Shown here piece by piece: positions 1 to 14,200 of a stretch of DNA of 43,174 nucleotides (within the stretch, counting starts at the first letter, position 1; every line of letters starts with the position of its first letter). Origin of the DNA: Seison nebaliae. Lineage: Eukaryota; Rotifera; Pararotatoria; Seisonacea; Seisonidae. The position numbers were made by a program, and so were the translations under genes. The stretch is from assembly GCA_023231475.1 (NCBI GenBank), contig JALJEE010002346.1:1-43174 (forward strand). Reading direction: 5' to 3'. Below the pieces are notes generated by a model. That model saw only the letters and a list, made by a program, of their open reading frames with translations. It had not been told where the DNA came from and made no database searches.

Positions 1-135
1 GTTTTAAGGTTGAGAACTGTCCTTTATGTCCTGAAAACTTTATTAAGTGAAAAAAAAGGGGTTGAGAACTGTCCGAAAATGGGGTTGAGAACTGTCCTTT
101 TTTAGTAGTAAAATGGAAAGGTTGAGAACTGTCCG
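1..135 (+). repeat. Four-copy short-motif array (GGTTGAGAACTGTCC)
   Basis: The 15-mer GGTTGAGAACTGTCC occurs exactly four times, at 8-22, 60-74, 83-97 and 120-134, separated by unrelated A-rich spacers of 8 to 37 nt. The array touches the window edge, so it may extend further left. Its last ten bases, AGAACTGTCC, are the reverse complement of the repeated core at 28750-28851. The family is unknown to me. Confidence 0.85.
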
Positions 136-3100
136 GATACCAGTGCTGCATGTTGAAAGTAATAGACTAATCATATAATTCATATCAACTGTCAAGTAAC
201 ACGTAGAATTTCAATTAATTTTAAAATAAGTTTACGGAAAATATTTGTAATTATGATAGTTATTATTCATTTTTTTTCTTTTCTAAAGAAAGGATTATGA
301 AAATTCATGTCTTTTCCATAAATACGGCTTCTATGCCAGAATGACAATAATTAAAAGTAACTTTCAACATAATTATATCATATATAAAGGTATAATATCA
401 TTCGGCATTTCTCTTCAGAGTCCAAATGAGAAATGAGAAATTCAAAATATTCTCTTATTTGAAGACGAGATGTTGATGAAGAACAATGAAGATGTTTCGA
501 ATATGTATTATGACATGAAAATTTTAGCACTAACATTGATTTTCCATTCTTTCGCAATCACCCGAATCAAAACAACAAGAAAGAGCGCATAACCAAATTA
601 AAATCAGAAGTCATTTCAAGATGATTGTTGAATCATACGATGTTATTGAATTATCAAATCTATAACATATCATACTTTTAATGAAAATCTAATGAAATTT
701 TTGGACTATATTCCATTAAATTTGTTGAAACAATATTTTTATTATTCGGAACTATATCTTATGTTTTCCATTTGAGTTTTTGAAATCGATAATTTTTATT
801 GATCATTCTCTCAGACAATTAATCACACGGACGACATAACCATATTAGTAATATATCTAACCAAATTTGGACACGTGTTTCACAACATCGACGAATATAT
901 CGATGGAGATCTATGTTAATTTGAGATTTACAATAGGATTATTATTCATATTAGTCATTCGATCTCACATTTCAACGATTATAAACTATTCGACGAAATG
1001 TTCCTTTTTCGTGGTAGTTCGAACTGAAAGATCTTTTGTCTAAGAACTGGTCATATTCATTTAATTTGAGTTATGTTCTCCATCACTCAAGAGTTAGCTG
1101 TGAATGTAGGTCAATGCTGATCAGAACGTATGCGAGAACGTTGAAATGACGGCAATTAATATAGCTGAAATAATATTACTTTTTACACTGTACAAAGATA
1201 GTGGAGTATTATCTTCGCGGTCGACAGAAACTTATTGAATTGATGTCAGTGATAAAAGAGCCGAATTATAATAATAATATGTTTTAAGGTCCAAATAAGA
1301 AGTTCTAATTTTTTTTTGCATATTTGGTACAACTTCAAATAATTTTCCATTAAGTAAATGTTGAATTATTTCAATACCTGCCGTGTGACTGATGTATGAC
1401 TGGATGAATGTAATATTGAAATATCTACCTACCAATTATCGGACACATTCGGACAAAATTCGATAATCATTTTCACATAGAATTAATCCTCTTTTATTTC
1501 GTCAGTTTCTTTCTAATCATTCTTTCGTGACATTCAATGGTGTGGCAGTCGAAACAAACTTAAAAACCAGGAAACATTCCCCGTTTGTTCCGAGTTAACA
1601 CTAGAGATTAAATTTTCCATGTTTATGTCCCAATGTTCAACTGAATCATCAATCACTGATTCTACAATATTCCAATCAAATTATTGCGCATGTTGTGATT
1701 CTCGAATCAGAGTATATGATTATTTTTGTGCAAATCATTCTTCTTCTTATACTCATACATATGTATCGTCCCTAATAATTAAAATGAAATGAATATTATG
1801 ATTACGTTATATGTATATCTTCCATGATTGTAATGATGTGAAGGTTTTCCAAACTATATCATTTCCTCTTCATCTAGATTCTAGAAGAATAATAGTTCGA
1901 GAACGGATAATACACATACATATCATAGTTCAGTCATTGTTTGGTGAAATGAAAATCGACTATTCGTAATACTCGTTACCACAAAATAATTGGAAATAAT
2001 TATCAGAGACACAGAATAATCTTATTTACATTATTTTTCCAACTCATCTACTTTTTTTGTGATTAGTGTGAAATAAGTGATTATCACCATGATTGAAATT
2101 TACCATGAAAACAGCTGATAATAGATATTTCCTCTCTAGTAATTTATTGTTGAGTAATTATTGATGTCCTTGAATTGCATGAAACCTCGAGTATTACAAC
2201 CATTAGATTGAATGATTGAGAGTTTAATTGATCGGAGATTATTAAGAATGATAATCCATTAAGCGAATGACGACAGATTATTTAAAAAATAATCTTCATT
2301 GTTTTACTTATCGGGATGAATGTTAATGTTTCCTCTTTCCACATTCGAACACTTCAAATAACATGAGACTCGATATCTAACGAACCTCGTACATTATTGA
2401 TTGTGCAGGAAATGATATGATGAAAAAGTGAATGAAAATAATGATTATTTTTAAATTTCCCTCATCAATTTTTAGAGAAAATACTTTTAAAAAAATGAAT
2501 CATCTATCGTCGAATAAATTACAAATTAATCGTATCTCATTCTCTCAACAAGGAAGATGGATAACGAGAATAGATAGAATATTATTCGTTATGAAACAAA
2601 TTGATTGCCCACTCCATTGTTTTTTTTTACGTAACTTTGTTTCTTGTATCGATGAGTTAAACTGATTTCCGAATATATTTCTTTTTACTTATTGGAGGGA
2701 TTCAATTCGAGTTAGACGATTGTCGAAATGAAAATAACTTCCGAACACGATCATTCAATATTCGTTTCTCAAATTCGTTATTTTTCAATTGTCTATCGAG
2801 ACTCGTGTGTCCAACGAGGAATCCGGTTGGTGTTAATAAATTTTTTCCTCGGAAGTTATTTCTATGTGGTTTTTTTAGTAATTGTATTGCTATCAATTAT
2901 TTTATAGAAATATAAAGGTAAATACTTTTATATTCTTTTATTTTTTTTCCACGAACTAATATCAATTGATAGAACGAACGAGTTAAAGTCTATATTGAAA
3001 ATGATTAGAAGTCGAACATCTAATGTAGTTTAATGAAAAAGGAAATGTTCTTCCTTATTTCTGTTGAATATATTTCATCAATTTTTCCATACCAACCGAT

Positions 3101-4977
3101 CATTCAGAAATGGAGACAAACGAGCTGCATATTTGTTCCAAATTGTGAACGCCGTTAGCTTCTTGATTAATTGTCTAAGGGTTGAGAGCGAACAATCGAA
3201 ATTTCAGGAATTTTCTTTTACTTAAACCGTTCATTTCCACCTATTACATGTTCGTGGTATTCAGATGAAAGTATTTCGTGTATATGAATTAGCTAATATC
3301 TCCTCTTTTTTTACGAAAGGATATATGATAGAACAATTGAACTTGTTGTGGATTGTGAAGTAAGTAGAGATTGAATAAAATTCTTCCTCCCATTGCGACC
3401 ACTTTCATTTTCTTCCATAAATCATTTCAAATGAAATTTTATTACATGAGGTAACCTCACTTTTAACTGTTGCTATTACCAATTGTTGTTCTTCTGCTTT
3501 TCATTGTTGTTATTATTAGACTAATTGTTTTTCATTATTTCCTTTACTCTCATATTTCACATTCGCTTTCATATAAAGTAAACGGAAGTTCAACTAATGC
3601 TTCGTGATCGCCATTCAAAGAAATTCACGTGCGAACACTAAAGATGTTTTATCAGAAAACTAAAATATAATTGAAGATGTTCTCAATTCCGATATGTACA
3701 TAACATCGTCTTATAAGAATAACTTCCGAAGACAAAATAATAATTTCTCTTCAATTGCTTTTATTGTTCTTCATTCCATAGCCATATCTTACATTAAGTC
3801 AGTTATGTTATGGAATGTTATTGCAGTCTACTGATCCAACAATCGTTTCTATGTTAATTTACGACAATGTTCTTTATCAATCCTATTTTATCATATTCTT
3901 CAATATTTTCATTAGTCTGCAAAATTCGCTCAAAGAGTTGCTTCTTTAAACTTTGACAACTTTTGAATTTTTACGAGAACAAAGACTCGTAATTGCAGGA
4001 TGAATTTCCAGTTAAACTTAAAGAATTCAATATGTTAATGAATTTAATTTAGAACTGATAAATTAGTGAGTGTAAATTGTTGATCTTTTTAACTGTTGAA
4101 CTCAAACGAATTAACATAAAGTTGGTGATACGAATCGATAAAGTTTAATGAAAAGAAAAATTTTGTAATGTTAATTCTAATAATCATTTAGTCGATGGGA
4201 GTGAAGTGAGACAATGATATATATGAATTATAGTAAAATGAGTAATGATAAAAGAAATATTTTCATAACACCTTTGTCTTTCTCATCAGGTTAAATAATT
4301 AGGTCAAAAAAATTTCACAGCATAGAGGCTCATTAAACAACACTAAATACATCTTCTACTGAATTGAAAAAAAATGGTTTCGATTAAAACTATTAACATC
4401 GATTCCTCTTCAAACACATATTTGTGCTTTTTCCATATTCCGGTTCAATTTTAGTCAAAACTTATTTGTTTCTTTCATTGTCTATAAATTTTTATTGATC
4501 AAAAGGAATTTGGTTGTTCAACAATTGTTGTTCACATGCCAATTCTTCATTACGTAATTTAGTCTCATTCAAACATTTTACCACCTCACTAACTTTTTGA
4601 CCTACATTTACTAGTTTGTCTTTTATTTGAAACTTCAATTTAACAGAATATGATCATTAATATCGTTTATTGTTCACTATTTAGTTACCACAACAACATT
4701 AAATATTGGTGGTTTAATGATCATGAGCTGATCGATTAGTATTTCATATTTGCCTTTCGTTTTTTTTCTCCCTCATACGAGAATTCTCAATTCTTCTCAA
4801 TATTATTCCATGAACATTAATAAAATAATTGTATTCTATCGACATTCCATCGTATTGTAGAGGATTAGACTTTTTCTCATTTACAAAATAAAAATTTTTT
4901 CCTCAAAAACTTTTCAAAAAGGATTGAGTGATTTGCTTGATTGATTGATTGATTTGTTGATCAGTCGATCAGAGAAT
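136..4977. other. Gene-free 5' region, no recognisable content
   Basis: About 4.8 kb of AT-rich DNA with only short chance reading frames (the longest are about 65-77 codons) and no family resemblance on either strand. It may hold the promoter and non-coding 5' exons of the gene starting near 4978, but I cannot point to a core promoter. A short (TTGA)4 microsatellite lies at 4937-4952, just before the first long exon. Confidence 0.6.
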
Positions 4978-7900
4978 ATGTTTCACGCTCTTCAATCCTT
5001 TACTGCTTCGATTAAACGAACGAGAAGCGAATCAGTTTATCAACAAGAAGAGAATCGATTGAAGAAACGGAAGAAGACGAAAAAGAATCATCTTCTTCCG
5101 AACTCTTCCAAGTTCCTCCAATCGATGCAGAATGTTCAAAACGATAGCGACTGCATTCCTTCCACCATATCTCAATTAACTTCTTTATCGAAGAGTGTTG
5201 AACTTCGACACTCTTCACAATTAGGCGAAAAGATTAATGAAAATTTACGAATATTTACTGGAAGTATAACGGACGACAATTCATCGCAATTGAATTTAGT
5301 AGGAAACTCTTATCGTTCATCGTATAATGGTGAGGGGGAGACGGAACCCAATTTCCACACGAGTAACAATGGTAACCGCAGAATAATGGATGAGAAATCG
5401 GAACTAACTGGAGAAGTTGAGAGTAATTGTTCTAATATGAATAATAGAATTAACTCTAATTTGTTACACCGTTCGTCTACCACCACCACCACTACTCCAT
5501 CCTCCATCCAAAAACAAATGACATTAATAACTAATGGTAATAACAAGGGAGAGAATACATTAGATGAAGATGATGGAATAAAAGAAGAGAATTATAAAGA
5601 CGATTTTCTTAGAGAGGATAATCGACTTGAGGTGAAAACGAAAGAGAATAAGGAGACTAACGAAAATATTGGAAAGGAAGAATTAATTGCCAAATGGTGT
5701 TTGGAGCAACAGAAATTCTCTCAACTTTCACTTAACCAAAATGAAGTGAGCAGTAATTCCGTTGACAACGATTTAGTGAATGATCAACATCCATGTCAAA
5801 CACAAATATTCCAACACGACGACCTATCACATAACTCACCAAACAACATCAACGATACAAACGATAGAAGTATTGAGAAGAAAGGAGAGAATAAGAAAAA
5901 ACCTCATTTGGCAGATAGCGGAAGTCAGGATGGCAGTCTACTTCATTCTGTAACGAAGAACTCAATACCCAATCACCAACAGCATATCGACAGAAGTTGG
6001 AACAATTGCGAACGATTCTCAAAAGGGGAAAATGATCCATTACGCAACCAACTGAATTTAAGTGATTTTAGGGAAGAAGAAGAAGGCAAAGACGACGACG
6101 AAAATAAAAATAATATATCATCAGCTGAAGTTCATTTATGTTGTTTAAATACGGAGGAAGATTTCGAGAGTATATCAATTGAAGAAAATGAGAAGAAATC
6201 GTTAGATGTTATTGCAACAGATATTCATGTTGATGATGATGATGATGATAATAATAATAATTCGTTGTACCACAATCTGTATTGTTTCGAACAATCATTG
6301 CCATTAAGTCTCTCGCATTCGACGATTACGGTGAATGATATTGATTTATCACACAGTATTGACTGTGGCTCGTTTCCTAATAAAACGAACAATAATTCTT
6401 TATTAAATAACCAAACTTTACCGTCAACGGATATCAGACACAACAAGTGCGCAGTGGGTAATTCTATTAATTCGACATTCCATACATCATCTTCAAATAC
6501 ATCATTCCCGTGTAACTCTTCAGATGTTCCGTCGTCAACTTCCATATCAACCAAATCGACTATGGGAGAACCATCAGTATCATCATCTTCTAAAATTTAT
6601 GAGAAGTTGACAATAGATGAACAAATGAAGGAGAATGTTGACGAGCAATCGAATATAGAGGAAGATTGGATGGCTCGTGAACCTCCCTCTAATGACATAT
6701 CATCCGACTCTATGGAATATTCGTCATTAGCCGACCATCATCAAATTATTTCAAGGGGTGAAGATATTGAAAAAGTTCTGTGTATTTCATCAGCTTCAAC
6801 AGGATCATCCTCTTCGACGACATCCCTCTACGAAGAACGACGAGATCGTCCTTATGCAATAAATAATAGTAAGTTGAGAGTTAAGGAACGTATCGAACTA
6901 TATATGGCATCAACCGAAACAAATTTAATGAATAGTTCGGGAGAACATACCAATGCAGGAACAATAGGAAAATCCGATGAGATTATTACGAAAGATAATG
7001 AGATATTATTGCCAAAGCATCCGTTCAATGACACTCAACCAACTTATGAAAATTGTGAAACATTTTTTCGTCCTTCCTCTCCCAAAATCTATGAAAGCGA
7101 TCGGCCAATCCAAAAATCATCAACAACATCTTCTTCAACGACTCCTATCATACTCACAACAACCGTCACATCGCATCACCAAATGAATGTTATGGAGTAC
7201 ACTTCACCCGAAATGACAATGACTAATTTGAATGTGAATGATGATTTAATGATAAAGAATTATCATAATATGAGCAAGATCATCAATTGCCATCTTAATA
7301 ATAACACCGCCAAGAATACCTGCGAGAAAAAGAACAAAAATAAAATAAATGATTTCTTAACGGATGATGATCATATAGATAAGGATCAATCATCATTAAT
7401 GACCACATCTCTCATCGAAGTGAATGCAAAGAATGCATTTCGTCGAAATCTTCCAGCATTTGGAATTGGTAAAAATATTAGACAGAATCCATTCGTTTTA
7501 AACGATCATAAAGTTTGTATTAGATTTATGGATCAACTTCTCATAATCCACTTACTCAACTTTTCATCAATTTCACTATTATACATTTAATTCTATCAAA
7601 TTCCATTTCAGATAAGTAACTTCGTTAAACTTTTCTTTTAGCATCCCATTAATGTTATTTAATTGTCAGGGGCAGATCATTTGTCGAATTTACAAGGACC
7701 ATTAAGAATTTCTAAATGTAAAAATTAATTAAACCATATAATTATATAACTTTTTAATTATCTAATTTTTAGTATTCAACTTTAGAAATTAAACTTAAAG
7801 AGGAGAAATAAATTAATAAAAATTAAAATTATTTTAGTTGCATGAGATGATATCGTGCTTCCCCGTTTCTCCTTTTATTCATTCTCTATGAAATTGTAGA

Positions 7901-8204
7901 AGAGTTATGCAAATAAAATGAGGAGAATCTGTTCTCATGTAAAATTGATTCGAAAATCATTTTAAAGGATCTGATTACATAACTTCTTAAATTCCCTTCG
8001 TTCAATTTTTTTCCATCTATAATCTTCTTTTCTTCCCAATATTATAGCTTCAAAGTCGTTTACTAGACAATATTGAATTCGATGAAATGATAACAAATAA
8101 GAAGAACAATATTTACCCAGAAGAGAAATCGGCTTCCAATCTCGATGTGTTCTTCGAAAGTACGAAGCTAAAAGTGGAAGAAGAACTGGGACAAAAACAA
8201 TCAA
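4978..8204 (+). CDS. Long disordered 5' exons, probably the N-terminus of the liprin-beta gene
   Basis: The first exon opens with ATG at 4978, preceded by an in-frame stop at 4942, and stays open for about 845 codons to a donor at 7513. The protein is almost all low complexity: Ser, Asn, Asp and Glu rich, with an Asp run and an Asn run from a GAT/AAT repeat near 6232-6261, and a basic patch near its start. A second exon, 8048-8204, follows a polypyrimidine tract ending in TATAG and is in phase. If it is not spliced on, it ends at a TAA at 8216-8218, giving a separate two-exon gene. If spliced at 8205, its phase-1 end fits the acceptor at 11277. No domain is recognisable. I favour membership in the liprin-beta gene because of phase, strand and similar composition, but a separate gene is a real alternative. 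Confidence 0.45.
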
Positions 8205-11200
8205 GTTATTTTCCTTAATACTCCTTTATCCAAACATTCGACGTAAAGACGAAAAATGAATGGAAAGAAACATTTTCCTTTCTTAGGAAATCGTCACCAA
8301 AAAATATTTATGATATCTTATTGTACTCTCAATTTTTCTAGTTTGCTCATTAATATACATGTAAATATCTAGAGAATGAGAATGTTCTTCTTCGAAGAGA
8401 TTCTTGCGAAACGGATGTGGTTGACTGATACTAAATCAATCAATAAAAAGATAAATGAACTGGGAAGGCTCTCCACTTCGGAAGACTTTATTTCTTCCCT
8501 ACCAAATTAGTGATATTTGGGACGGTTTGAGAAGATTGAAGTATGTAGTAGTTCTTTTATGTGTATCATCGTTTTTCTTGTGGGAATGTTACTCCTCTTA
8601 ATAACAGATAGAATAGTATGGTTATTATAGTTATTATAATGGGAAAAGATTTTCTTTTCAAGGGAACAACGACGACTACATGCACTTCTTTCTTTTCGTG
8701 ACATATGACAATTGTTTCTTAGGGCAACATGTTTATAAATTTTTTTTGTTCTACTCTTCTAAGGTAGCAGGAGTAATTCATTGATGCTTCTGTAAGTGAA
8801 GTGCTGTACATTCACTTCTTTGTGTTAGGCGCTCTCGTCTCTGCACTTGGAGATTTGAGATGTAAATTGAAATTATGCTCTTTTTCATTCGTCCAACTCC
8901 ATAGGTGAAGGTACACATGATTATCGGGAGGTTGTTTAAAAAGAAATTATATATTGCGCTTAAGCAAATAAATATGTGAACTGATAATAATTATTCGTCT
9001 AATCGTTGATATGTTTCCTAAATTTCTATTCTATTCAGTCTATAATAGTCATTTACGCATTTGATAGTTAAGCAGATTAATCAACTACATCAACCGCAAA
9101 CATATAGTGTAGATGAATTGAAATTGGAAATTTTCGGAAATCGTTTGGACATATGAGTAGTTCGACGATTAATGTTCCTTCCTTCCTTCCTTTTCTAGTG
9201 GTTATTATACTCATTTTATTGAAATGGTCTTTTGTATACAGTCGATGTGGCTTTGGAAGTGAGTAAGTACAAAAATAATATAGATCAAATGTGGAAGTCT
9301 AGTAGGTTTGTATATATGTCTTTGTGCACTCGCCTACTGGAAATAGAGAGTACATGTATGTCTGCTTTCAGCTAAAAAAGTATGAAGAGAATTATCGTTA
9401 GTCGATGAAATTGGAAAAATTATTTTTCGCATAAGGGGAAATAAAGAGTAAGACGAAAATGAAATTGGAAATAACCATCGATGGACATCTGCCGCTTCGA
9501 ATAATATGTATATATCATTCTTCTCCTCAATAACCATATGAGCATCAGAGTTTCGTGAAGTAAATAAAATGAATGAAATTGGATCGCTTCTCTATTGATC
9601 GAAAAGACGATAGAAGTAATGTATAATTGATGGGGAGATAAATTGACACAAGTTCATTTTCAGAAAGATATCAAAACTCATGTGCCAAAAAAGGTTCTCG
9701 TAATTGTTGAATATTATTAATTCTCTCGACTATCAATGTCAATTAATAATTAATTATATTTTCTCATGATACTCTTCTTTCTAACGAAATACATCTCAAT
9801 TGCACCAATGTAAGCATATTATGAGATTATGAATGGAATGAAAGGGAATATCTCCATTAACTATCAATGGCTGTGAAAGTATGGACTTATGATTTCTTTA
9901 GTCAGCAAAAAAATTATTATATTCCCTGACTATTTCGTAGGTAGACTTAATAATGAATAAGATACGATTTCGTTTTGTTTTCAGTCGGGGCAGATTATAC
10001 CAATTTGAATAAAAATTGCTTTTCACCTTCATAATCAATTTGCTTATCCGTTAATCCGCTTGATAAGAAGACTGCACGAATAAACTGTCAATTAAAGACA
10101 GCTGTCTTTTTTTAATGACGATATATGTGTAAATATAAAATGTTCTCCTTCATATATTCTAAATGGACATTTTTTCTTTGAAATTTGTATGGATTTCAAT
10201 AATTCATTTTAAATTAAATTTAGGTGCAGTGCATAATCTTAATCAAAAATATGCATGAATATGAAAATTCATAATTCCTATTTTTTTACTTCGTACAATT
10301 TGAAAAAGTTTCGAAAATTTTTTTGAAAGAAGAATTTGAATTATGTAATATAAATGGGTAACATAAAGACCAAGAAGTAAATGGAATGACGGAATGATTA
10401 CGTTAAGAAATATAAAAAAGTGAAGTATGAAAATTCAGTATTTTAGTGTGAGGAATATTGGATAACGTCACTCATTTTTATTCAATTACTTTATCTATTA
10501 ATTTGTGCTTTATTTGGAATGAACATTTCTTTTCGAAGAGATGTTGATGCACAGTCCGAAGTAAAAATAGAATTTTCTTAGAAAGTTGTTTTATCTTTCC
10601 AAACACACATGTGTGTATGATAAGTATCATTAACTCACGAATGGCACCGATGATCAGACCGACGATGAGAAATAGATGAAACTTATATAACATTCGTTTC
10701 ATTCAAAGAAACATGTTTGTGTTGGAACCGACATGCAACTTCAATGGATAAATAGTCAGTTGCCACTGAACATGTTCAAACGAAAGACCGTTCGATAATA
10801 AGATAGCGTGTGGAGATTATATCCATAATTTCCTTTACCGTACGTTTAGGTAATAAAGGGAATTCTTTTTCATATTTAATATTCATTTATAGGATTCATT
10901 TAAAGAATTCATTTAACGGATTTGATGATATAATTATGGAATAATTGTATATCTTCCCCAACGATGATATTTCAAGAAAAAGAAAATGTTTCACGAAAAA
11001 CACTTACGTAATGTTGTATGAGGAAGGAAAGAATGGGAAAGAAGATTCTTCTGATAATGATGGAAGATTTATCATTTGTCTTTCCATCTATTGTGTAAAT
11101 GGTCCTTATGATAACATGAGAATGATGTTGGGTGGATGGTAGTGACGAATTGTCTTAATAAAACTGATCATGTTCTAAGACTATTAGATTGAAGATGGCT

Positions 11201-11277
11201 CTAGTGGAGCTGGAAGAAATAAGAATAATTAAAGACGAATTGTTCCATATGAATGTTGATTTTTTAATTTCTTTTAG
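8205..11277 (+). other. Large intron or intergenic gap before the liprin-beta core exons
   Basis: About 3.1 kb without a supportable gene. It contains a (TTCC)n microsatellite at 9175-9194 and otherwise AT-rich sequence. If the 5' exons belong to the liprin-beta gene, this is by far its longest intron. An alternative promoter for the shorter liprin-beta form could lie here, but I see no specific signal. Confidence 0.45.
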
Positions 11278-14200
11278 TAGATAAAGTGTCAGACGACGGA
11301 AAGAAGCATCAATCCTTCATAACAATACATTCGTCGAATCCATTAATTACACCATCAACAAATCAGATTATATGCTCAACAGTGGAAACGTTAACAACAA
11401 CAATAGCTACATCGATTACTTCGACAAACACTCGTAACGATTACCATTCGACGAATGCATCGAATAGTGAATATGTAACTATTGTGGCTGGTCGTACTTC
11501 GAAGAGCGAAGGCAAGGTCAAAGAGCATATTCAGATGGGTAATACGTCGACAGCGAATTGTATAACGAAACAGATGGAGAAGAATCAACTCTCTCAATCG
11601 ACGAATGAATTGTTGGAGAATATGCGATTAATATCGGAAGATATCATATTCCGAAATGAGAATACGGATAGTGAAATGTTCGAGGAGAAACAACCAGAAC
11701 ATTATGAGCAATTAGATAACGATCATAATAATGATCAGCATGACGACCAGATACCGATAGGTATGATGCATAAAAATGAGATGAATGTTCCTCAATCAGA
11801 TGATTGCCATATATCAGTCATATCGAATGAACAGCAAAATATGATGCATAAGGAAAAGATACAACAAGAATTATTGCATCAAATCGATCTTCTTCGAACG
11901 TCATTAGCGAATCTTAATGTTATGGAGCCGAAGACAAATAACAGTCATGATGATCATGAGAATGATGATGGAGAAGATGAAGAAAGGAAAAAGATCAATC
12001 AGAATAATTGCATGCAAAAGAAGAATGGGCCAGATCTGCTTTCCCTAATTGGAATCGAACATCAGTGTAATGATATGTTTATTGAAGAAATGAGGACAGA
12101 AAAGAAATGTTCAAAGTCAATAATTCATACATCAAATCAACAAACGACAAAGGATGAAAATATAATTCCTAATTTCGCCAACTCTCCACCTGACCATCTA
12201 AAGAGTATGTCGAATAATAATAATAATAATAATAACGAGAATAAAATTAACCAGAAATCGAATCCGTTAGTGAACATCACTGACAATGATTATAAACGTT
12301 TACTTGACTTATTTGCATATCCGTTGGCGAATGATGAGAATAACATCAATGAAATATTACAAAGAATTGAATCATTCAATTTAAATGAATTACTTCATCT
12401 CACCAATAAGAAGAAGAGTAAAGAGCCATCATCTTCTTCTTCATCGTCTTCACTTTATCGACAAATTGATATGAAAAACATTCGAACAAACAATGGCGAC
12501 TCGACAGTTGATAGTTTGCTAAGTTCAGTCGAAAGAGAGAAGTTCCATCCTGCTAAATCAACATCGAAGACTTCATCCAATTATTCGACATCTACCTCTA
12601 ATGATTGTCTTATTCATGACCATGTTGATGCAGCGAGTAATTCATCTTCCAGCGGTACATCTAGCGCTATATGTATCTCCTCTAGTCCCGATAACGTGGT
12701 GGAGAAGCACCGTTCGAAATTTCTGAATACTTGTCTGCATAACATTCAAGAGCAAGATTCGGACGCTGGATTCACTGACTCACCTACTAAACATGATAAA
12801 TGTTTTACCAAGACCAAACAACATACAGCTCTGGCCAATTCGTCTGGTGAAGAGATTTCTTCCATGAGTTGCGACTTAGGCTACGCAGCTAGTCATACCA
12901 GTCTCAGTCAGCAGAATTCAACGATCGAATCATCAGTCTCCGACAAGAGTAGTCAAAAGAAGTCATCATCTCCTCAATTTGTTAAGGAAAGAATGAATTC
13001 CCATCTTTGTCATTCTCACAACGACGAATTGTTCGATTCGTCCGACAATCAAAGTATGAACAATTTCACACAACTCAAACAAACGATGAACGATTTGGTG
13101 AAAGCGAATGTGGAAAAGGAGCAAGAGATCGATGAATTGAGGAAACAATTGTCTCGATTTAAACGAATTCAAGATCTACTTCTAACTATCGAAGCGACGA
13201 AACAAGCAATCAATCAGAATGGGAGTGGAAACAATATCTCCAATATACAGACAATTGGATCACATAATATGAATAATTCATTTCATCCTCAAATCATCGA
13301 ATCACAAATTGAACAACCCAAAGAATTTTTCAATAATTTTCCAACCAATTCATCATTCCCATCAGCCATTCCGCCAATTAATACACAGAACGTGAACTCA
13401 CATAATTTCTCCGTTAATCATCCGATGAGTGCATTAAATACATTTAATCGACAACAGCCAAATCTACCGGTAAATGAAAGTATTATATCACAAAAAACTC
13501 CTCTGCCATTTCCTTCAGAATATGATAAATCCATATCAACATCAACGAACTTGAAATCCAGTCCTGTATCACCAAAATTCGAAAGATTTAGCGACATTCA
13601 TACACAAAGTTGTCGATTTCCAAATAACGTTAAAATTTATATTTGAAAATTTATTATAATCATTATACACTTCAGATTAATGATAAAATGAAATTAAAAT
13701 ACTCCCAACAATTAGAACGAAGACGACAACCGACTAGTTAGTTCTTTCTTCCTATCTTTTTCATTTGGGTGATTTGTTGTATAATATTGTTTGTTAATTT
13801 TACTTAATATATTTTCAATTTAACTTTAAAGAAGCGGAATATCATTTTCTTAATGATAAGGAGAATAAGGCTAAACTTCCACCAAAATTCCCAAAAACTA
13901 AATCTTTCATATCTCCATCAACTTCGAATCATCACTATCAATTATATGATAATCTTCACCATAATGGAAATGAATATGAAACTGTAAAAAATCCATTAAA
14001 ACGAACTAAAACTGCTCATGTGATGAGGAAGCAAACTAAAATAAATTCGGAAAATGATATGAAATCCAAGAAGGATCAATCATCTTCCTCAGCCATATCT
14101 TCTCATAGATCATTTAGAATAATAAAATCCGTCAATTTATCTAATATCATTACATATCGAAGTGCAAGTGCCATGCCTATTATGCAGAAGAAAAATAATG

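Noticed and set aside
6225-6554. 109-codon minus-strand frame inside the first long exon
   Set aside because: Antisense shadow of the long plus-strand exon, caused by its GAT/AAT and TCA repeats.
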